DNA from: Heterohyrax brucei
Lineage: Eukaryota; Chordata; Mammalia; Hyracoidea; Procaviidae
Length of the DNA stretch: 64,000 bases
NCBI GenBank assembly: GCA_028571685.1
Contig: CM053142.1
Span: 132,486,796-132,550,795 of the forward strand
Direction: 5' to 3'
Both the position numbers and the translations under genes were made by a program. Position 1 is the stretch's first letter; each line of letters starts with the position of its first letter. Of this stretch, positions 9,640-24,600 are shown one piece after another. A model generated the notes under the pieces. It was given only the letters and a program-made list of their open reading frames with translations. It was not told the DNA's origin and did not search any database.

Positions 9640-12600
9640 GTTGGTCTGTTTACATCTCAGGAGCAATATTGTGATTCTTTATATATTAATAGAATTGTTT
9701 GTTGAGGTAATCTTGAAAAAGGTATGCTTAGCTTTGCTTGTGTTTGTAAGTTGTCTAAGAAAAATTAAAAAGAAATCTTTAAGAAATACAGGATATATGG
9801 AAATCCTGATGGTATAGTAGTTAAGTGCTATGGCCACTAACCAAAACATCAGCAGTTTGAATGCACCAGGCTGTTCTATAGGGTCATTGGGCATCAAAAT
9901 TGACTCGATGGCAATGGGTTTAACTTAAAATGATGTTAAACGGAGAAAAAAGTGACTACTCATCATTAGATGGGAAGTTTTTTTAAATCTTTTATTTTAC
10001 TAAGTACTTAGAGTAACTTTATGTTACCTTATGTTTAGCCAAGCCAAGCCAAGTGTGTGACTTTATGTTACTCTGTATTATTTTACTCTTGGAGGTAGTC
10101 ATCCAATATGGGACTTGCAAAATCTTGGTAGGCATGCCTGATTGTATGTGAGGACTGCCAATTAAATTTGTGAACTCGTCTTAGAAAAAGTGTTGCATAC
10201 CTCATTGCTGTATATCACTGCAGTCACCTTCAAAATACTCTCCTCGGGATGCTATGTATCAATGCCAGTGCCCAGTCAGTCCACCCTTTAAAGCAATTTT
10301 AGGACTGTTTTTCTGGAATGGCCATCGGGGCTGTCACAGTTTGATGTCCTGAGTGTTGGCAAACTGACCCCCTTGCCACCGTCCACAGTGGCTACTCTAG
10401 AAAGAGTTCCAGGATTGCTTTGAAGGGTAGACTAGGTAGGTACTGGCATTGGTATATAGCTGTCCAAGGGGAGCACTTCGAAGGTGACCATATGATATTC
10501 AGCAATGAGATGTGTAGTACTTAGAACAATTATGTTCATGGACTTAATTATCAGACCTCTTATAGCCTCATCAGCCTACAACCAAAATTTCTGACCAACT
10601 GGAGCAATGTTAGTAAGGCTGTCATTGGTACTGCAGGAGGTGTAGCATCCTTATTTTTGCCCAGAAAGTGTTAGTAGTACTGCTTGATCCATTCTGACAA
10701 TTTATAAATACTTCTGGGAGTTGGGGATGGGATTAGTATTTCATTGGTTAAGAATGACTTCCATAGAATATCTTGTTTGGATTGAGATCTTTAGCTTTCA
10801 GAAGTTGCTTATAGAAAGTGCTGATTATTAATGGAGTGGCTAATTCATTTTCACTTAACAATATCCATTCCTCCAAAATTTAGTCTTAAAACTTTCAGTT
10901 TAATAAAATGTTTTAGGGGAAAAAAAAAATCTATCTTTTGCTATTGTTACTTATGTAACATCTGTTACCAGTTTTAGAAACCCTGGTGGTAGTGGTTGAG
11001 TGCTGTGGATGCTAACCACAAGGTCAGCAGTTCAAATCTGCCAGGTGCTCCTTGGAAACTCTATGGGGCAGTTTTACTCTGTCAGTAGGGTAGCTGTGAA
11101 TCAAAATCAGCTCTATGGCAGTGGATTATTAACCAGTTTTGGGGGATATGCGTATTTTCTTACGTATTTGTAATTCTGTTTTATTTTCTATTTTTTCTTT
11201 AAATGACATTCATATTGCTACCAACAAACAAACAAACACACAAACAAAGACACCCACTGTTGTTGAGTTCATTCAAACTCCTGATACCCCTGTGGGACAG
11301 AGTAGAACTGCCCTCAAAAAGTTTCCAGTGAGTAGCCGGTGGATTTGAATTATTGATCTTTGGGTAACAGCCAAGGCTCTTAACCATTCTACTACCAGAA
11401 CTGCAGTTACTACATAGCAATTACTGCTCACACATATAGTTATAATATAGCAAGTATATGTTTCACAGGTCTTATCTGTCTGAGTACCTTCAGACAAGGA
11501 GGCCTTTTCTTGCTTTCTCTGCTCCATAACCCCTTGTCCTTTCCTCCACTTTTTCATTCATGAACATTTTAAAACTAGTTCATTTATTTGCTTAGTTAGC
11601 TGGTCACTTAATAGCAGTAGTCAACAGAGAGGAAGATAAATGTAGGAATAGTGGGAAATTAAAACTCAAATAGCCCTGTGACTTAACGTATTTACACACA
11701 GAAGAGATACACAGAAATATACAAGTTTCCCTCTCAGTATTGTCTAATTAGGAGCAAATTTTAAGATGGTAAGTGGACTCTAGAAACAAAAGCACATATA
11801 CTGAGCCCCTTATGTTAATTTTGAGTTTTTACTGGCCTGCCTTTAATTTTAGTCCTGCCATCTGCACTTATATAGATGTTCTGTTAGATGAAGGAGGAGA
11901 ATAGAAAAAAAACTTCTCCCTCTCTGTAGCAGGGTGTGAACTACAAGCACAATTTGTGCATTTAACAAAAAGGTGTATATAAAAAATAATGGATTTGGGG
12001 TCCGTTGCAAACACAGGTGGTATAGTGTGCTATGGCTGCTAACCAAAAGGTTGGCAGTTGAGATTCACCAGGAGCTCGTGAATTTGAGGGCAGTTCTACT
12101 TTGTCCTGTAAGGTCACTATAAGTCAGCATTGACTCAACAGTGGTGGGTTTTTTAATGTATCTTAAATTTCCAGAATAGATAATTAGCAGTGGCTGGAGT
12201 CTTTATGCTGTGTATACTTTCTGAGAAAGAAAGTATGTTTATTAAACATAATATCAGTAATGAGGAAAGTTATATTCAGTTTTTATTAATTATGAGAAAA
12301 AGTGCTAAAAATTTTTCTGCTGTACTTATGGTCTGTTCCTTACCTCAGTTTATCAATTCTTAAAACCAGAGAAACCAAACCCACTACCACTGAGTCAGTT
12401 CCAACTCATGGTGATCCTGTAAGGCAGAGTAAAACTGCCCCATAGAGTTTCCAAGCGGTGCTAGTAGATTTGAACTGCTGACCTTTTGGTTAGCAGACAT
12501 AACCCTTAACTACTACCTCATCAGGGTTTCCTGTCCGGTCTTAAGAAAATCTTTTCTTTTTGCTTGTGTCTTAAGTATATGTATGTATATAGTTTTTAAC

Positions 12601-15600
12601 AATTAAAGGTTACTTTGAATAAACCAAATTTAAACACTTGGTAAGCTTAGCGTGTAAATTAAATTAGGAATTTATTGTTATGTCTGACAAATAATCTTGA
12701 ATGTAATTATACTTTATACATAGCAAAATTGAATCTTAAAAGTATCAGCATACTTACAAAAACTGTAAAGTTATATATTTTCTCCTAATAGTTCAGATTT
12801 TAAGATAATGTAAAATAAAGTCAGTTGAAAGAATGCTTTACATTTAACTTGAAAAGATGGTAGTCTTAAGATGCTTTTTATAATTTATTTCTTCAGCCTG
12901 TTTTAGTTAATGCTTATGAGATGTCTTTCAACAGTGCTGTAACTCCTGAGGTTTCATACCACACTAGAATTGCTTTCAAAATTTTTTCCTTGGTATTTTG
13001 CTGGTTTATTGGAATGGAGTCAGAATGTAAGTGCCTTTAGAGCAGGGATCTGGTCTGTTTTCCTAATATCTGATGAGTACCTAGAACAGTACATCACAAG
13101 GAAATGCCATGAATAAATATTGAATGAGGAAAAAGGAATTTTGTATTTGTAGTACTAAATAATTAAGACACTATTAAAGATAAATTCTTGATTTGCCTTT
13201 TTATATTTTCTGCACAAAATCATGTTAATATTTTGTGAATGTTTTCATGGGAAGCTATAAAGACTTTTTAGCTTCTAACATTATCGATAGGTTAATATTT
13301 TTACTTAATCCTTGTGTATGTCTGTGCTATTACTAGGATATATTACATAGTATGACCAAGTTGACATTCCCTATTATTTATAAGCATTGATCAGAATGAT
13401 TGAACACAACTTGACTGCCCCAGTGATAAGAGGTACTAAAAGAAGGTGCCTAGTCGTAACTCCAAAGAATTGTGTATCTGATGTTAACTGCTGTTGTAGT
13501 AGTTGACATCGAATGTAGGTAGTAGCCAACTTAAGACATATTTGAGTTACAGTGAGCCACACCTAATGGCTTTTTGTGTGGTACATCTTAGATTCCTGCC
13601 ATGTGTACTATAACAGTACTGCAGCAAGTAATGTGCTAATGTCATCCTCAGATGTTCACTTACAGATGTTCAATGTTATTATTTATTGTTCAAAACACTG
13701 CTGTAATGAAAACTAAAAAGTATTTAACTTACATCAGAACTGATTTACAGTAGAGTTGGCAAAACAGATCCAGTCAGTGACTGCTAGTACTTATTTTCAG
13801 ACTCAGTTTTGGTAAGGTGTCTTTGTTTTCCATTGTAGACATTAAATATTTTGTTTCCAAACTTGAAATGTGAACTTTTTCAGGAAGCTCATAAGATGGT
13901 GAGAGAGGCAAATGTGAAGCAGGCCACAGCAGAGAAACAGCTGAAAGAGGCACAAGGAAAAGTACGTTTTTGCAGCTTTTACTGGTGTAAAACTTAAAGA
14001 AGTTAGTGATTATTGTTTTAAAGATACCTTAATGTTTATTGAATTTTGTTCTGATGATAAAAATAGTGCTTATTTTAGTGTTGGAAGTGCAAAAAACTAC
14101 ACAGAAGAAAATAAATACTAACTAGGTGTAATTAATAATGAATATGTTAGTATTCATTTATATTAGAACTAAATGATTTAAATGCTCATGAATCACGTGT
14201 ATTAACACAAGGATTATATAATCACATTTTAAAGTTAATGATTTTTATTTTTTGATTTATGAGAAGCCATGTATTACTAGATTTTACTATTTTAAGAATG
14301 AACTACAACTAATTATAAGCTGTTACATTTTTTGAAATTACACAGAAATTAAATGTTAAACATTTTGATAACTTTTAAAGTCATTGTGTATAGTCCCTGA
14401 ATCCAACTCATATGGAAACATAAAAAAATTTTCATTATACTTTCCTTTATTACCTTGCCGTAAGGCTTCTTACAAAATAAAATATGCATTAAATTTGTTT
14501 TCTGTCTTTGAAGGGATGTGTTTCTATTATGTTGCTAACATTAAGTTATGTTATAAAATGTGTTTAGTGTATGTGTCTGTGTTTATTTTCAAGATTGATG
14601 TACTTCAAGCTGAAGTAGCTGCACTGAAGACACTTGTGTTGTCCAGTTCCCCAACATCACCTACACAGGATCCTCTGCCAGGTGGAAAGACACCTTTTAA
14701 AAAGGGGCATACAAGAAATAAAAGTACAAGCAGTGCTATGAGTGGCAGTCACCAGGATCTCAGTGTGATACAGCCAATTGTAAAAGACTGCAAAGAGGTA
14801 ACTCGACAAGGACTGACCCCTCTGACACTATTGATACTTAGTAATTTTCACCACTGAAATGTCAGTTAATGATTCTTGCCAGCAACATTTTTAGTAGAGC
14901 TTATACAGTATTAAGATGGGGGAGGCTTTAGAGAGGTTGCTGCTTTCAGGGATTCTTCAATTCCATTCTCTACCTGGCTGACCCAGGAGCACCTGCTGGA
15001 ATCTTGGTAAGTGTCTTAATTTTGATATTTCATTCAGGGAGCAGACTGTTATGTGTTGTGTGAAGACAGCTTAATTATCTGACTAGTAAACATTTATTAC
15101 CAGTGTGTTTCAGCAAAATAGGAACATGAGACATGCATGAAAGTAAGGTGAAGAATGGTGCATTGTTTTTCCTTAAATTCTGGGAGAAGCAGAATTTTCT
15201 ATCAGTAAGGATAACCTAGAGTTAGTTCAGAAAATTAAGCGAGAAAAAATAGGCTATTCATCTTAAAAGATAGAAGATAACCAAGACAGGGTACAAATCT
15301 TTTGAGCTATTGTGAATAAAAAAATTATATCATTGTAAATTTAAAAAAGAAATCATTGTACAGTGTGAGAAAGCATGATTTCGGTGGAATAATTTCAAAG
15401 AAGACCGATCACAGTATTTTATATTGTGGAATTCAAGTCTTTGGATACTGTAACCAGTTTTTAAGACATTGAGTATGCTTTTTCAGTTAAATTTTTGCAT
15501 GGAAGGTAAGAGTTTATTAAACTGCATAATCAAGGTTGTTGCTTGTTTTAATTGGATTGCATTTTTTTCGGTTATTAATAAAATGCCACTAATGATAGAG

Positions 15601-18600
15601 AAGTTAGTACTCATTCAAGTTTGAGAAAATATAAAATTCATATTTTTTGTTAAACATTCAGGAAAGTTTTTTAAACTATAACTTTAGTTCTTTTGGATTT
15701 CAGTAACATTTTTAAGTAACATGGTACAGCTTGTATTTCTGCTAGGGTTTCTCAGTATGTTTTTTTCTCCTATAACGTACCCTAACAAAATTTAAGTATA
15801 TTTTCTCATAAAACAATTTAAAGGTTCATTTTTAACTTATGAATGCTCCTAAGCATAGTTTGTGTATAACTTCAAAATAATAACTTTGCTTTCTAGGCAT
15901 AGCATATATTCTGATGTTTTGTGAAAACTTACATCAAAAAGTCTTAATAGACAAAGAGAATACATGGATTTGACCTGTATTGGTCTTAAAAAAGACAAAA
16001 CAATCTTATTGAAAATGAAGCATGTCCATGCCTGTGGATAGTAAGGTGGGGCCCTCAATCATGACCGGCTAACCAGCCCACTGCCACTGAGTTGATTGTG
16101 ATTCAGCCTCATAGGGTTTCCAAGGCTGTAAATCTCTTATCTTTCTCCCGTGGAGTCACTGGTGGTTTGAACCATTGGCCTTTCAATTGGCGGTTGATTG
16201 CTTTAGTCACTGTGCCACTAGGGATCCTTTCAGTCATGGCTGTTATAAGCATAAAAGACATAACACTTAGATTTGTATTTGGACTTTCGGTGTTGCTTTC
16301 TTGCTTTGTAATTTCGGACAAGTTACTTTATCTCTAATCTCAATTTCCTTAAAGAAATCATGGTGTCTTTCTTGCACTGTGAGAATGAAATGTCCATGCA
16401 GTGCTTTAGCAGAGTTCTTAGCACATAGCTCTTAATATGTAGTTTATATTACTGCATTTAAAAGAGAGTCTTTTCTTATGATACTACTTACCTGCCTTGG
16501 CGTTTATATCCATTGTAAAATAAGCTTTACAAAGAAAGTGAATTTATTTAAGTCTATGTTAATGTTCTTTACCTTCTGCCTTTAGCTTTGATTTAAGGAA
16601 TTTATGGATTGAGATGAAAAAAATTCATATTGAGAGTGTCACCACACACATGAAAAGAAAGTCTGTAGGAAAGCTAGGATACACTCAGCCTTTTGTTATT
16701 GTCACGTAGATCACCTGCACATCTCATTAAGCTGTCCCAGAGTTCAGAGCTGTAGTCAGTGCGGTGAGTGTCATTTACAGCTGGAGGAGCAGGAGGGAAG
16801 ATGCTCAGTGTTTGAGTGGCAGAGGCTAGGGGTGATTTTTTACTTCTGCAGGCTGTGTTGAAGTGGGTGAGGGAATCAGAGGTTCTGTAGAGAGACTACT
16901 TGAGGAAAATTTATTATTACAAGGAGGAAGGAAAGAGTGACCAGGAAGGCATATAGCAGCAATAGATTATGTTAGTTCAGATGGTATTTACTGTATGTTG
17001 ATGTACCAGAAATACCTAAGTGTCGTATTTTAAGTTAGTAAGTTGAGAAGGCTATATGTGAGCTGCTTTTAGTCTTGCTGCTTATGCAGTAAACATTTTG
17101 GAAATTCCTTTGGAATTGCCTTCATATAATAACAGAAAAGTTAGTGTCATTTTTTTACCCCAAACAAGGTTTCAGGATATAGTCAGTCAGGGTTTACTCA
17201 GTTTTATTAACTTGGCTCCAAATAGCTTTTTAAGTGTTTTCAGAAAAAGACTTAACTTTTTTTATGTTCAGAATAATCCGTACATGTGTCTTTAAGAGAA
17301 GCTATGACATTATTTTTTTGGAAGGGAAGGGAAGAGTAATGCTAGCAGCATTGAAAAGGGAACAGTTAGACATTTGGGAGTGTAAGTTTGGATTATTTTA
17401 AAATAAAAATTGCTACCATGTGTTATAATTAATAACTATCCAGGTGTTCATTATTTATTTTAAATGAAGAATAGTTGTTGTTCAGTAATATTTAAACTAG
17501 GTTTTGGTTTTGCAAAGTGGTTTTATATACTTTACATATTAAAAAGTGTTTTTTTTTTTGTGTGTGTGTTTTGTTTGTTAGGCTGACTTGTCTTTGTATA
17601 ATGAATTCAGATCTTGGAAGGATGATCCCACAATGGACAGAACTTGCCCTTTCTTAGACAAAATCTACCAGGAAGATATCTTTCCATGTTTAACATTCTC
17701 AAAAAGTGAGGTAATAATTACTTTTTCCACTTTGATGGGAACATATTAGAATTATTTCTGTACCTTTGACTAAATCACATTGCATATTTTAGATCTCTTA
17801 CATAGATAAAAAGCTAGCCAACTTATTAAATGCCATGTTTTCGCACTTTTCCATTCCATAATAAGTTCGTAATTTCTTGATACTCAGTTACTAAACATCT
17901 GTCTTACTTGACCAGAGATTGATTTACACTGAAATGTGTACTACATTGGAAGGAAGTGTTAAATATGTTTTAGGGATAGAGCTGATTTCTTGATTCTTAG
18001 TCCAAAGTTTAGTGTAAGGGGAGTTCTCAGTACTCAGCACTTCCTATTAAAGACTTTTGTTGAGTTTATCTGTTCTTGATTTAAAGGAAAAAAAAAAAGC
18101 ATGTTAGTTTCCTCGTCTTTAAAACAGGAAAAGCAATGTCTTTTTTTTTTTGCCTGTGTTACAAGGTTGCCATGACAGTGAAGTTGGTTAAATAGCTTTT
18201 AAAAATTAAAAGACACTATACAAATGCAAGATCATAATTTTAATTTGAAGTTAGTGTACTGAAAGTTTGTCTACAAATATTGTGCAGGTCAGTATTTAAG
18301 AAGTTTAGTCCTAAGAGTATTAAGCGTACTCTTTTCAGGACTTAATTGTAGCATTGCTTGTAAAGAGGTATTGAGGAGACAATGAAACATTTTTGATCTG
18401 AAGATTATGTTGTTTGTGATGACTCTGCCTAGTTTTAGATAGGCCAGGCAATATTAATAATCTTGCCAGACTATAAAGAAGTTATGCCCTTTTCATGTCT
18501 GGTTTATCATTTATCAGTTGCTACCATCTCTGCGTGGTCATTTAATATTTGAGTAATCCAGTTAATTTTTTAGTGGACTCACTCTGTGAACATAAACATG

Positions 18601-21600
18601 AGTTCAGAAAAGATACATCTACAAGTAGAATATGTATATTGCTCTGTTATAAATGACCAATGCTATAGATATTACATACATTTGGCAGATTAAGGCATTA
18701 AGTTGTTCATTTGGAAGCAATGTTAACAGTGGATTATAACATTTCAAATTTAGCATCAAGAGAGATCTTTATTGGATATGTATCCAGGTATACCACAGAT
18801 TAGCTACTTCTTGTCTTTTTCATGACCCATTGGTGGCTCACATCAGTTGAATTGAATATTAATTGTGGGTGAGGAGTGGACAGAGTTTCAATTGATGACT
18901 TCAATCCGCTTTCAGATAAAAGGGAGAATTAGTTAGCTGTAGTTGAATTCCTTGTAATGACACTATTTGAGTTAACCAAGATTACGTATTTTTTTCCCTT
19001 TTTGTTGGCTGAGACCAAGCTAGTGGAACTTAGAGAAAGAATAACTTTAAAAAAATCAGCTTGTGGTAAAATACAGTTTTGATAACTTTCTGCCAGCATA
19101 ACACTTGATGTTTATTGTTTTTCTTTTTTTTAAAGTTGGCTTCAGCTGTTCTGGAAGCTGTGGAAAACAATACTCTAAGCATTGAACCGGTGGGATTACA
19201 ACCTATTCGATTTGTGAAGGCTTCTGCAGTTGAATGTGGAGGACCAAAGTATGTTTTAAAATTCGTGACTTATGAAAGATTACTGAGTTTTAAAAAAGTT
19301 GTCATATGTTAAACATTTGTCATTTAATTTTCCTAGCTTTAAATGCAGATAAATCTCTCACCAGTTTTCTGTTTAAAGTCTTTGTGGCTAAAACATAAAT
19401 TTATGGATTATAATATTTCAAATTTAGCATCAAGAGAGATCTTTTAATTGTAAAAATATTGGATATGTATCCAGGTATACCACAGATTAGCTACTTCTTG
19501 TCTTTTTCATGACCCATTGGTGGCTCAAATCAGTTGAATTGGATTTTGTTAAACACACATGTATAGCTATGTGTATTGTTTTTCTCCGTAAAATATTTCT
19601 TCCTGAGGTTTATCATCAGAATTAATTTGGGAAGATGCTGAGTTAGGTTTAAGTCTTAGCAAGCATGAAAACAGGGTACCAAAAGGACTTGATTGGTCCT
19701 CTCCTTTCTTATTATCATTGTAAGGCATTCTCACTTTGGTAAATAATTAGTTTGTTAACTAAGAAGCTTTTTACAGAGAAATGAAATGGAATGCATAAAC
19801 TTTGATACTGCAGGAATTAGTGAACTAAAACGGACAGTGTTGGCCCTTCTGAGTAAGGCAGTCACTTGGTCTACTGTGCAGGGAATGAAAACTTGAAGAG
19901 GAATGGTGTTGCATTCATCGTCAAAGAGAATGTTTCAAGATCTGTTCTGAAGTACAGTGCTGTTAGTGATAGGGTAATATCCATATGCCTACGAGGAAGG
20001 CCAGTTCATACGACTATTATTCAAATTTAAGCACCAACCACTAAGGCAGAAGATGAAAAAATTGAACATTTTTGCCAGCGTCTGCAGTCTGAAATTGATC
20101 TAACATGCAATTAGGATGCATTGGTAGTTAACTCGTGATTGGAGTGCAAAAACTGTAAACAAAGAAGAGGGATCTGTAGTTGGAAGATATGGCCTTGGTG
20201 ATGGAAATGATGCCAGAGATCACGTGGTAGAATTTTGGGAGACCAATGACTTCTTCATTGCAAATACCTGTTTTGACCAACATAAACAGCGACTGTACAC
20301 ATGGACTTTGCCAGATGAAATACACAGGCATCAAATCGACTACATGTGTGGAAAGAGATAATGGAAAAAGCTCAACTCTTCAGTCAGAACAAGACCAGGT
20401 GCTGACTGTGGCACAGACCATCAGCTGCTCATTTGCAAGTTGAAATTGGAACTGAAGAAAATTGAATAGGTCCGTGAGAGCCAAAGTACGACTTTGAGTA
20501 TACCCCACCTGAATTTAGAAACCATCTCATGAACAGATTTGATGCACTGAATGAACACTAGTGACCCCAAGATGAGACAAATTTGGGAGATGTCAGAGAC
20601 ATCAGCTATGAAGAAAGCAAGAGGTCATTAAAAAGACAGGAAAGGGAAAAGACCAAATTGGATGTCAAAAGGGACTCTGAAACATGCTCTATAAATTGAG
20701 TAGTCAAAGGAAAAGGAAGAAATGATGAAGTAAAAGAAATGAACAGGAAATTTCAAAGGGTGGCTAGAATAGGGAAAGTCAAGTTGTATAAAGAGCTAGA
20801 GATAGAAAACTGAAAGGGAGGGACACGTTCTTCATTTCCCAAGCTGAAAGAACTGAAGAAAAAATTCAAGTCTTTAGTTGCATTTGTAAAGGATTCTACC
20901 AGGAAAATACTAAACAACTCAGGAATCGTCAAAAGAAGATGGAAGGAATACGCAGAATCATTTTACCAGAAAGAACTGGTCAACTATCAACCATTTCAAG
21001 AGGTAGAGTATGATTAGAAACTGATAGTACTAAAGGAAGAAGTCCAAGCTTCACCGAAGGCACTGGCGAAAAACAGCACTCTAGGAACTGATGGAAAATC
21101 AACTGAGATGTTTCAACAAACAGATGCAGTGCTGGATGTGCTTACTCATTTATGCCAAGAAATTTGGAGGACAGCTGCTTGGCCAACTGACTAGAAGAGA
21201 TCCATATTTATGCCCAGTCTCAAGGAAAATGATCCAACTGAGTGTGGAAATTATTGAACAATATCATTGATACCACACTCAAGTAAAATTTTGCTCAAGA
21301 TCATTCAAAAGCTACTATAGCAGTGTGTTGACAGGAAACTACCAGAAATTCACGCCTGATTCAGAAGAGGATGTGGAACCAGGGATATTACTGCTGATGT
21401 CAGGTGCATCTTCGCTGAAAGCAGAGAATACCAGAAAGATTTTTACCCAGGTTTCATTGATGATGTGAAGACGTTCAACTGCGTGGGTCATAACAAATTA
21501 TGGATAACTTTGCAGAGAGTGGGAATTCCAGAAGACTTGTGCTCATGAGAAGTTTGTACCTCGATCAAGAGGCAATCATGTGAACAGAACAAAGGGACAG

Positions 21601-24600
21601 TGCGTGGTTTAAAGTCAGGTAAGGTGTCTGTTAGGGTTGTATTCTTTTGCTGTACCTTTTCAATCTGTATTCCAAGTACATAATCAGAGAAGCTGGACTA
21701 GGTGAAGAGTGAGGCATTAGGATTGGAAGAAGATTTTTAACAACCTGCATAATGCAGTTGACACAACCTTGCTTGCTGAAAGTGAAGAGGATTTGAAACA
21801 CTTGCTGATGAAGATTTAAAGACCATGATGTTCAGTATGGATTGCACTTGAGTACTGAGAAAACAGAATTCCTTACAGCTGGACCAGTAAGCAACATCAT
21901 GATAAATGGAGAAAGGATTGAGATTGTCAGCAATTTCCTTTTACTTGGTTTCACAGTCAGCGCCCATGGAAGCGACAGTCAAGAAATCAAAAGACATATT
22001 GCATTGGGAAAATCTGCCGTAAAAGACCTCTCTACAGTGTTGAAAAGTAAAGATGTCACCCTGAAGACTAAGGTGTGCCTGACCTAAGTCATCGTATTTT
22101 CAATCATGTCACATGCATTTGAATGCTGGACTGTGAATAAGGAAGACAGGAGAATTGACTCCTTTGAACTGTGGTGCTGTTGGAGAAGAATGTTGAACAT
22201 ACCACGAACAGCTAAAAGAACAAGCAGTTCTGCTCTGGAAGAAGTACAACTACAGCTCCTTAGAAGCAAAAGATGGCAAGTCTCCATCTTACACACGTGG
22301 ACATACTGTCAGGAGGGATTAGTCACTGGAGAAGGACATCATGCTTAGTAGAGGGTCAGAAAAAATAAGGAAGACCACAGGGTGATGAATTGATACAGTG
22401 TCTTCAGCAGTAGATTTAAGCATAAAAACAATTGTGGGCATGGCACAGGACCACACAGTGTTTCTTCTGTTGTTCATAGGGTCGCTGTGAGTTGGAACCA
22501 ACTTGACAAAACCTAACAGCAACAATAAGACAGATGTGTCTGTTTCCAGAAGAACAGTGTGCAAATGGATCTTTACCCTTGTGCATATTATACTTTTTGG
22601 AAGTTCCAAGAGTAAATTATACCACCAGAAGTTCCAATGCTTGTCCCCTAAATTTCTTGATCTCTTATCCTTCCCAAGCAAGTGGTTAGTGCTTTTAAAT
22701 GTTACTACAAATCATTAAAGGACTTTGCTGATAAAGGAACACTGAGGCAAAGACAAAAATCTTTTAAAGAAAGTGTTATTTTATGAGTTGGATTACCACT
22801 TTTTGTCCTGTCTTATATACATGTTTTCTATTTTTTTCTTTAACATAAAGACACCAGAAACCAAAACCTATTGCCATCAAGTTGATTCCAAGTCGTAGTG
22901 ACAAACTGCCCTATAGAGTTTCCAAAGAGCGCCTGGTGGGTTTGAACTGCCGCTCTGTTGGTTAGCAGCCATAGCACTTAACCAGTACACCGCCAGGCTT
23001 TCCATAGAGGCACATTTGTATTGTATTTCTTGTACTACTAGTAAATAAGGTTGAAATGTTATTAATGTTCATTTAATACACTGTTCCTTATTATATAATC
23101 TACAATTTCATGTCAAGCGCTAATGGCTACTTTGTTTTAGTTAGAGCTCTTCTTTTGGAAACCCTGGTGGCGTAGTGGTTAGGTACTACATCTGCTAACC
23201 AAAAGATGGACACTTCATTCTGCCAGGCAGTCCTTGGAAACTCTGTGGGGCAATTCTGCTCTGTCCTACAGGGTTGCTATCAATCAGAATCAGTGGCAGT
23301 GGCTTTCTTTTTTACTTTTATGCTACTTGTACACTGACAGGTGGTTGTGTTGAGCTAAGCTGCTAGTTTGGGAGGGTGACTTTCAGCCTACCTGAGAGAC
23401 AAGACTGCTTCATCGTGTTCATCAGTAAAATGACAGGCACCCCATTCCTAATTGAATGCCTATTCTATGTGCTAGGCATCAGCCCTCAAGAGGCTTACAG
23501 CCTAATTGCAGCCAGAAAGCCCTTATACCAGATTTTTTATTTTGTAGTATGAAAATAGAAGGGATAGATTTGTCTAAAGATACAGTCCTTATGTAATTGT
23601 TAAGATTCAGTTTTTTAATAAGGTGGCTTTTTCTTTTGTATTTTTCAGTCCCAGATGCCACCTTAAATGCATGTAAAGCACCCAAACAAAAAACATCAGC
23701 CATCTGCAAGCTATCAACAGCATGTTTTGATGGTTGCACAGTCATTAGGATTTTTTTAACTAAGAAAGAGGATAAAATTCTGATGTAAAACACAGCTGAT
23801 TGTGCATGTAAATTTGTTACTAAATAGAATGGAATTAAATCACACATAGCACTTCTTCCCTGAGGCCTCCTGTGTGACCTGTATTGTACTTCTTAACTAT
23901 TTAGTAATATACTGTCTTTCATTTTGCATTATCAACTTCATTGTTTATAATTCTTTTTTAGAAAAAAAAGACATTTCTCAGTATTTTGTTTTCATAGTCT
24001 AACCAGTGGTGATGGTAACAAGTAAAAGTAAAATAAATATTTGAATTATTTAGAGAAATCCAGATGATACATAAAATATCTAGTTTATATTTCTAAAACC
24101 ATGATTAGTGTTACGGTACTAATCTTATACAAGAATGTAAGACCTGTAAGGGCAGCGATGTTGTCTGGTTCACGCGGTATCTCAAGCAGTGCCTGGTACG
24201 CGGTGGGATCGTGGATATCTGTTGACTGATTGAAGGAATATTCAGCTTATACAGAGTGTAGGGATAGAATGCTCTTAATGGTACAGAACTAAAATCTATC
24301 ATTATTTTACAGAAAATGTGCTCTCACTGGCCAGAGTAAGTCTTGTAAACACAGAATCAAATTAGGAGACTCAAGCAACTATTATTACATTTCTCCTTTT
24401 TGCAGATACAGGGTATGTAACTTAACCATCAATTTTAATGTAGCTTATTTTGATAGGAGACATTTGATTCTTAATGTCATTTTTTCTTTTGATCTAGATC
24501 ACTTCTGTATGTAACTTTTTTACATACATTCGATATATTCAGCAGGGACTTGTGAAACAGCAGGATGGTGAGTGTTTTCATGTCAGCTGTTTTACGTTAG

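Noticed and set aside
14384..14857. 157-codon open frame including intron before and after an exon
   Set aside because: Only 14594-14797 is coding; the rest is intron read through consensus-like splice sites.
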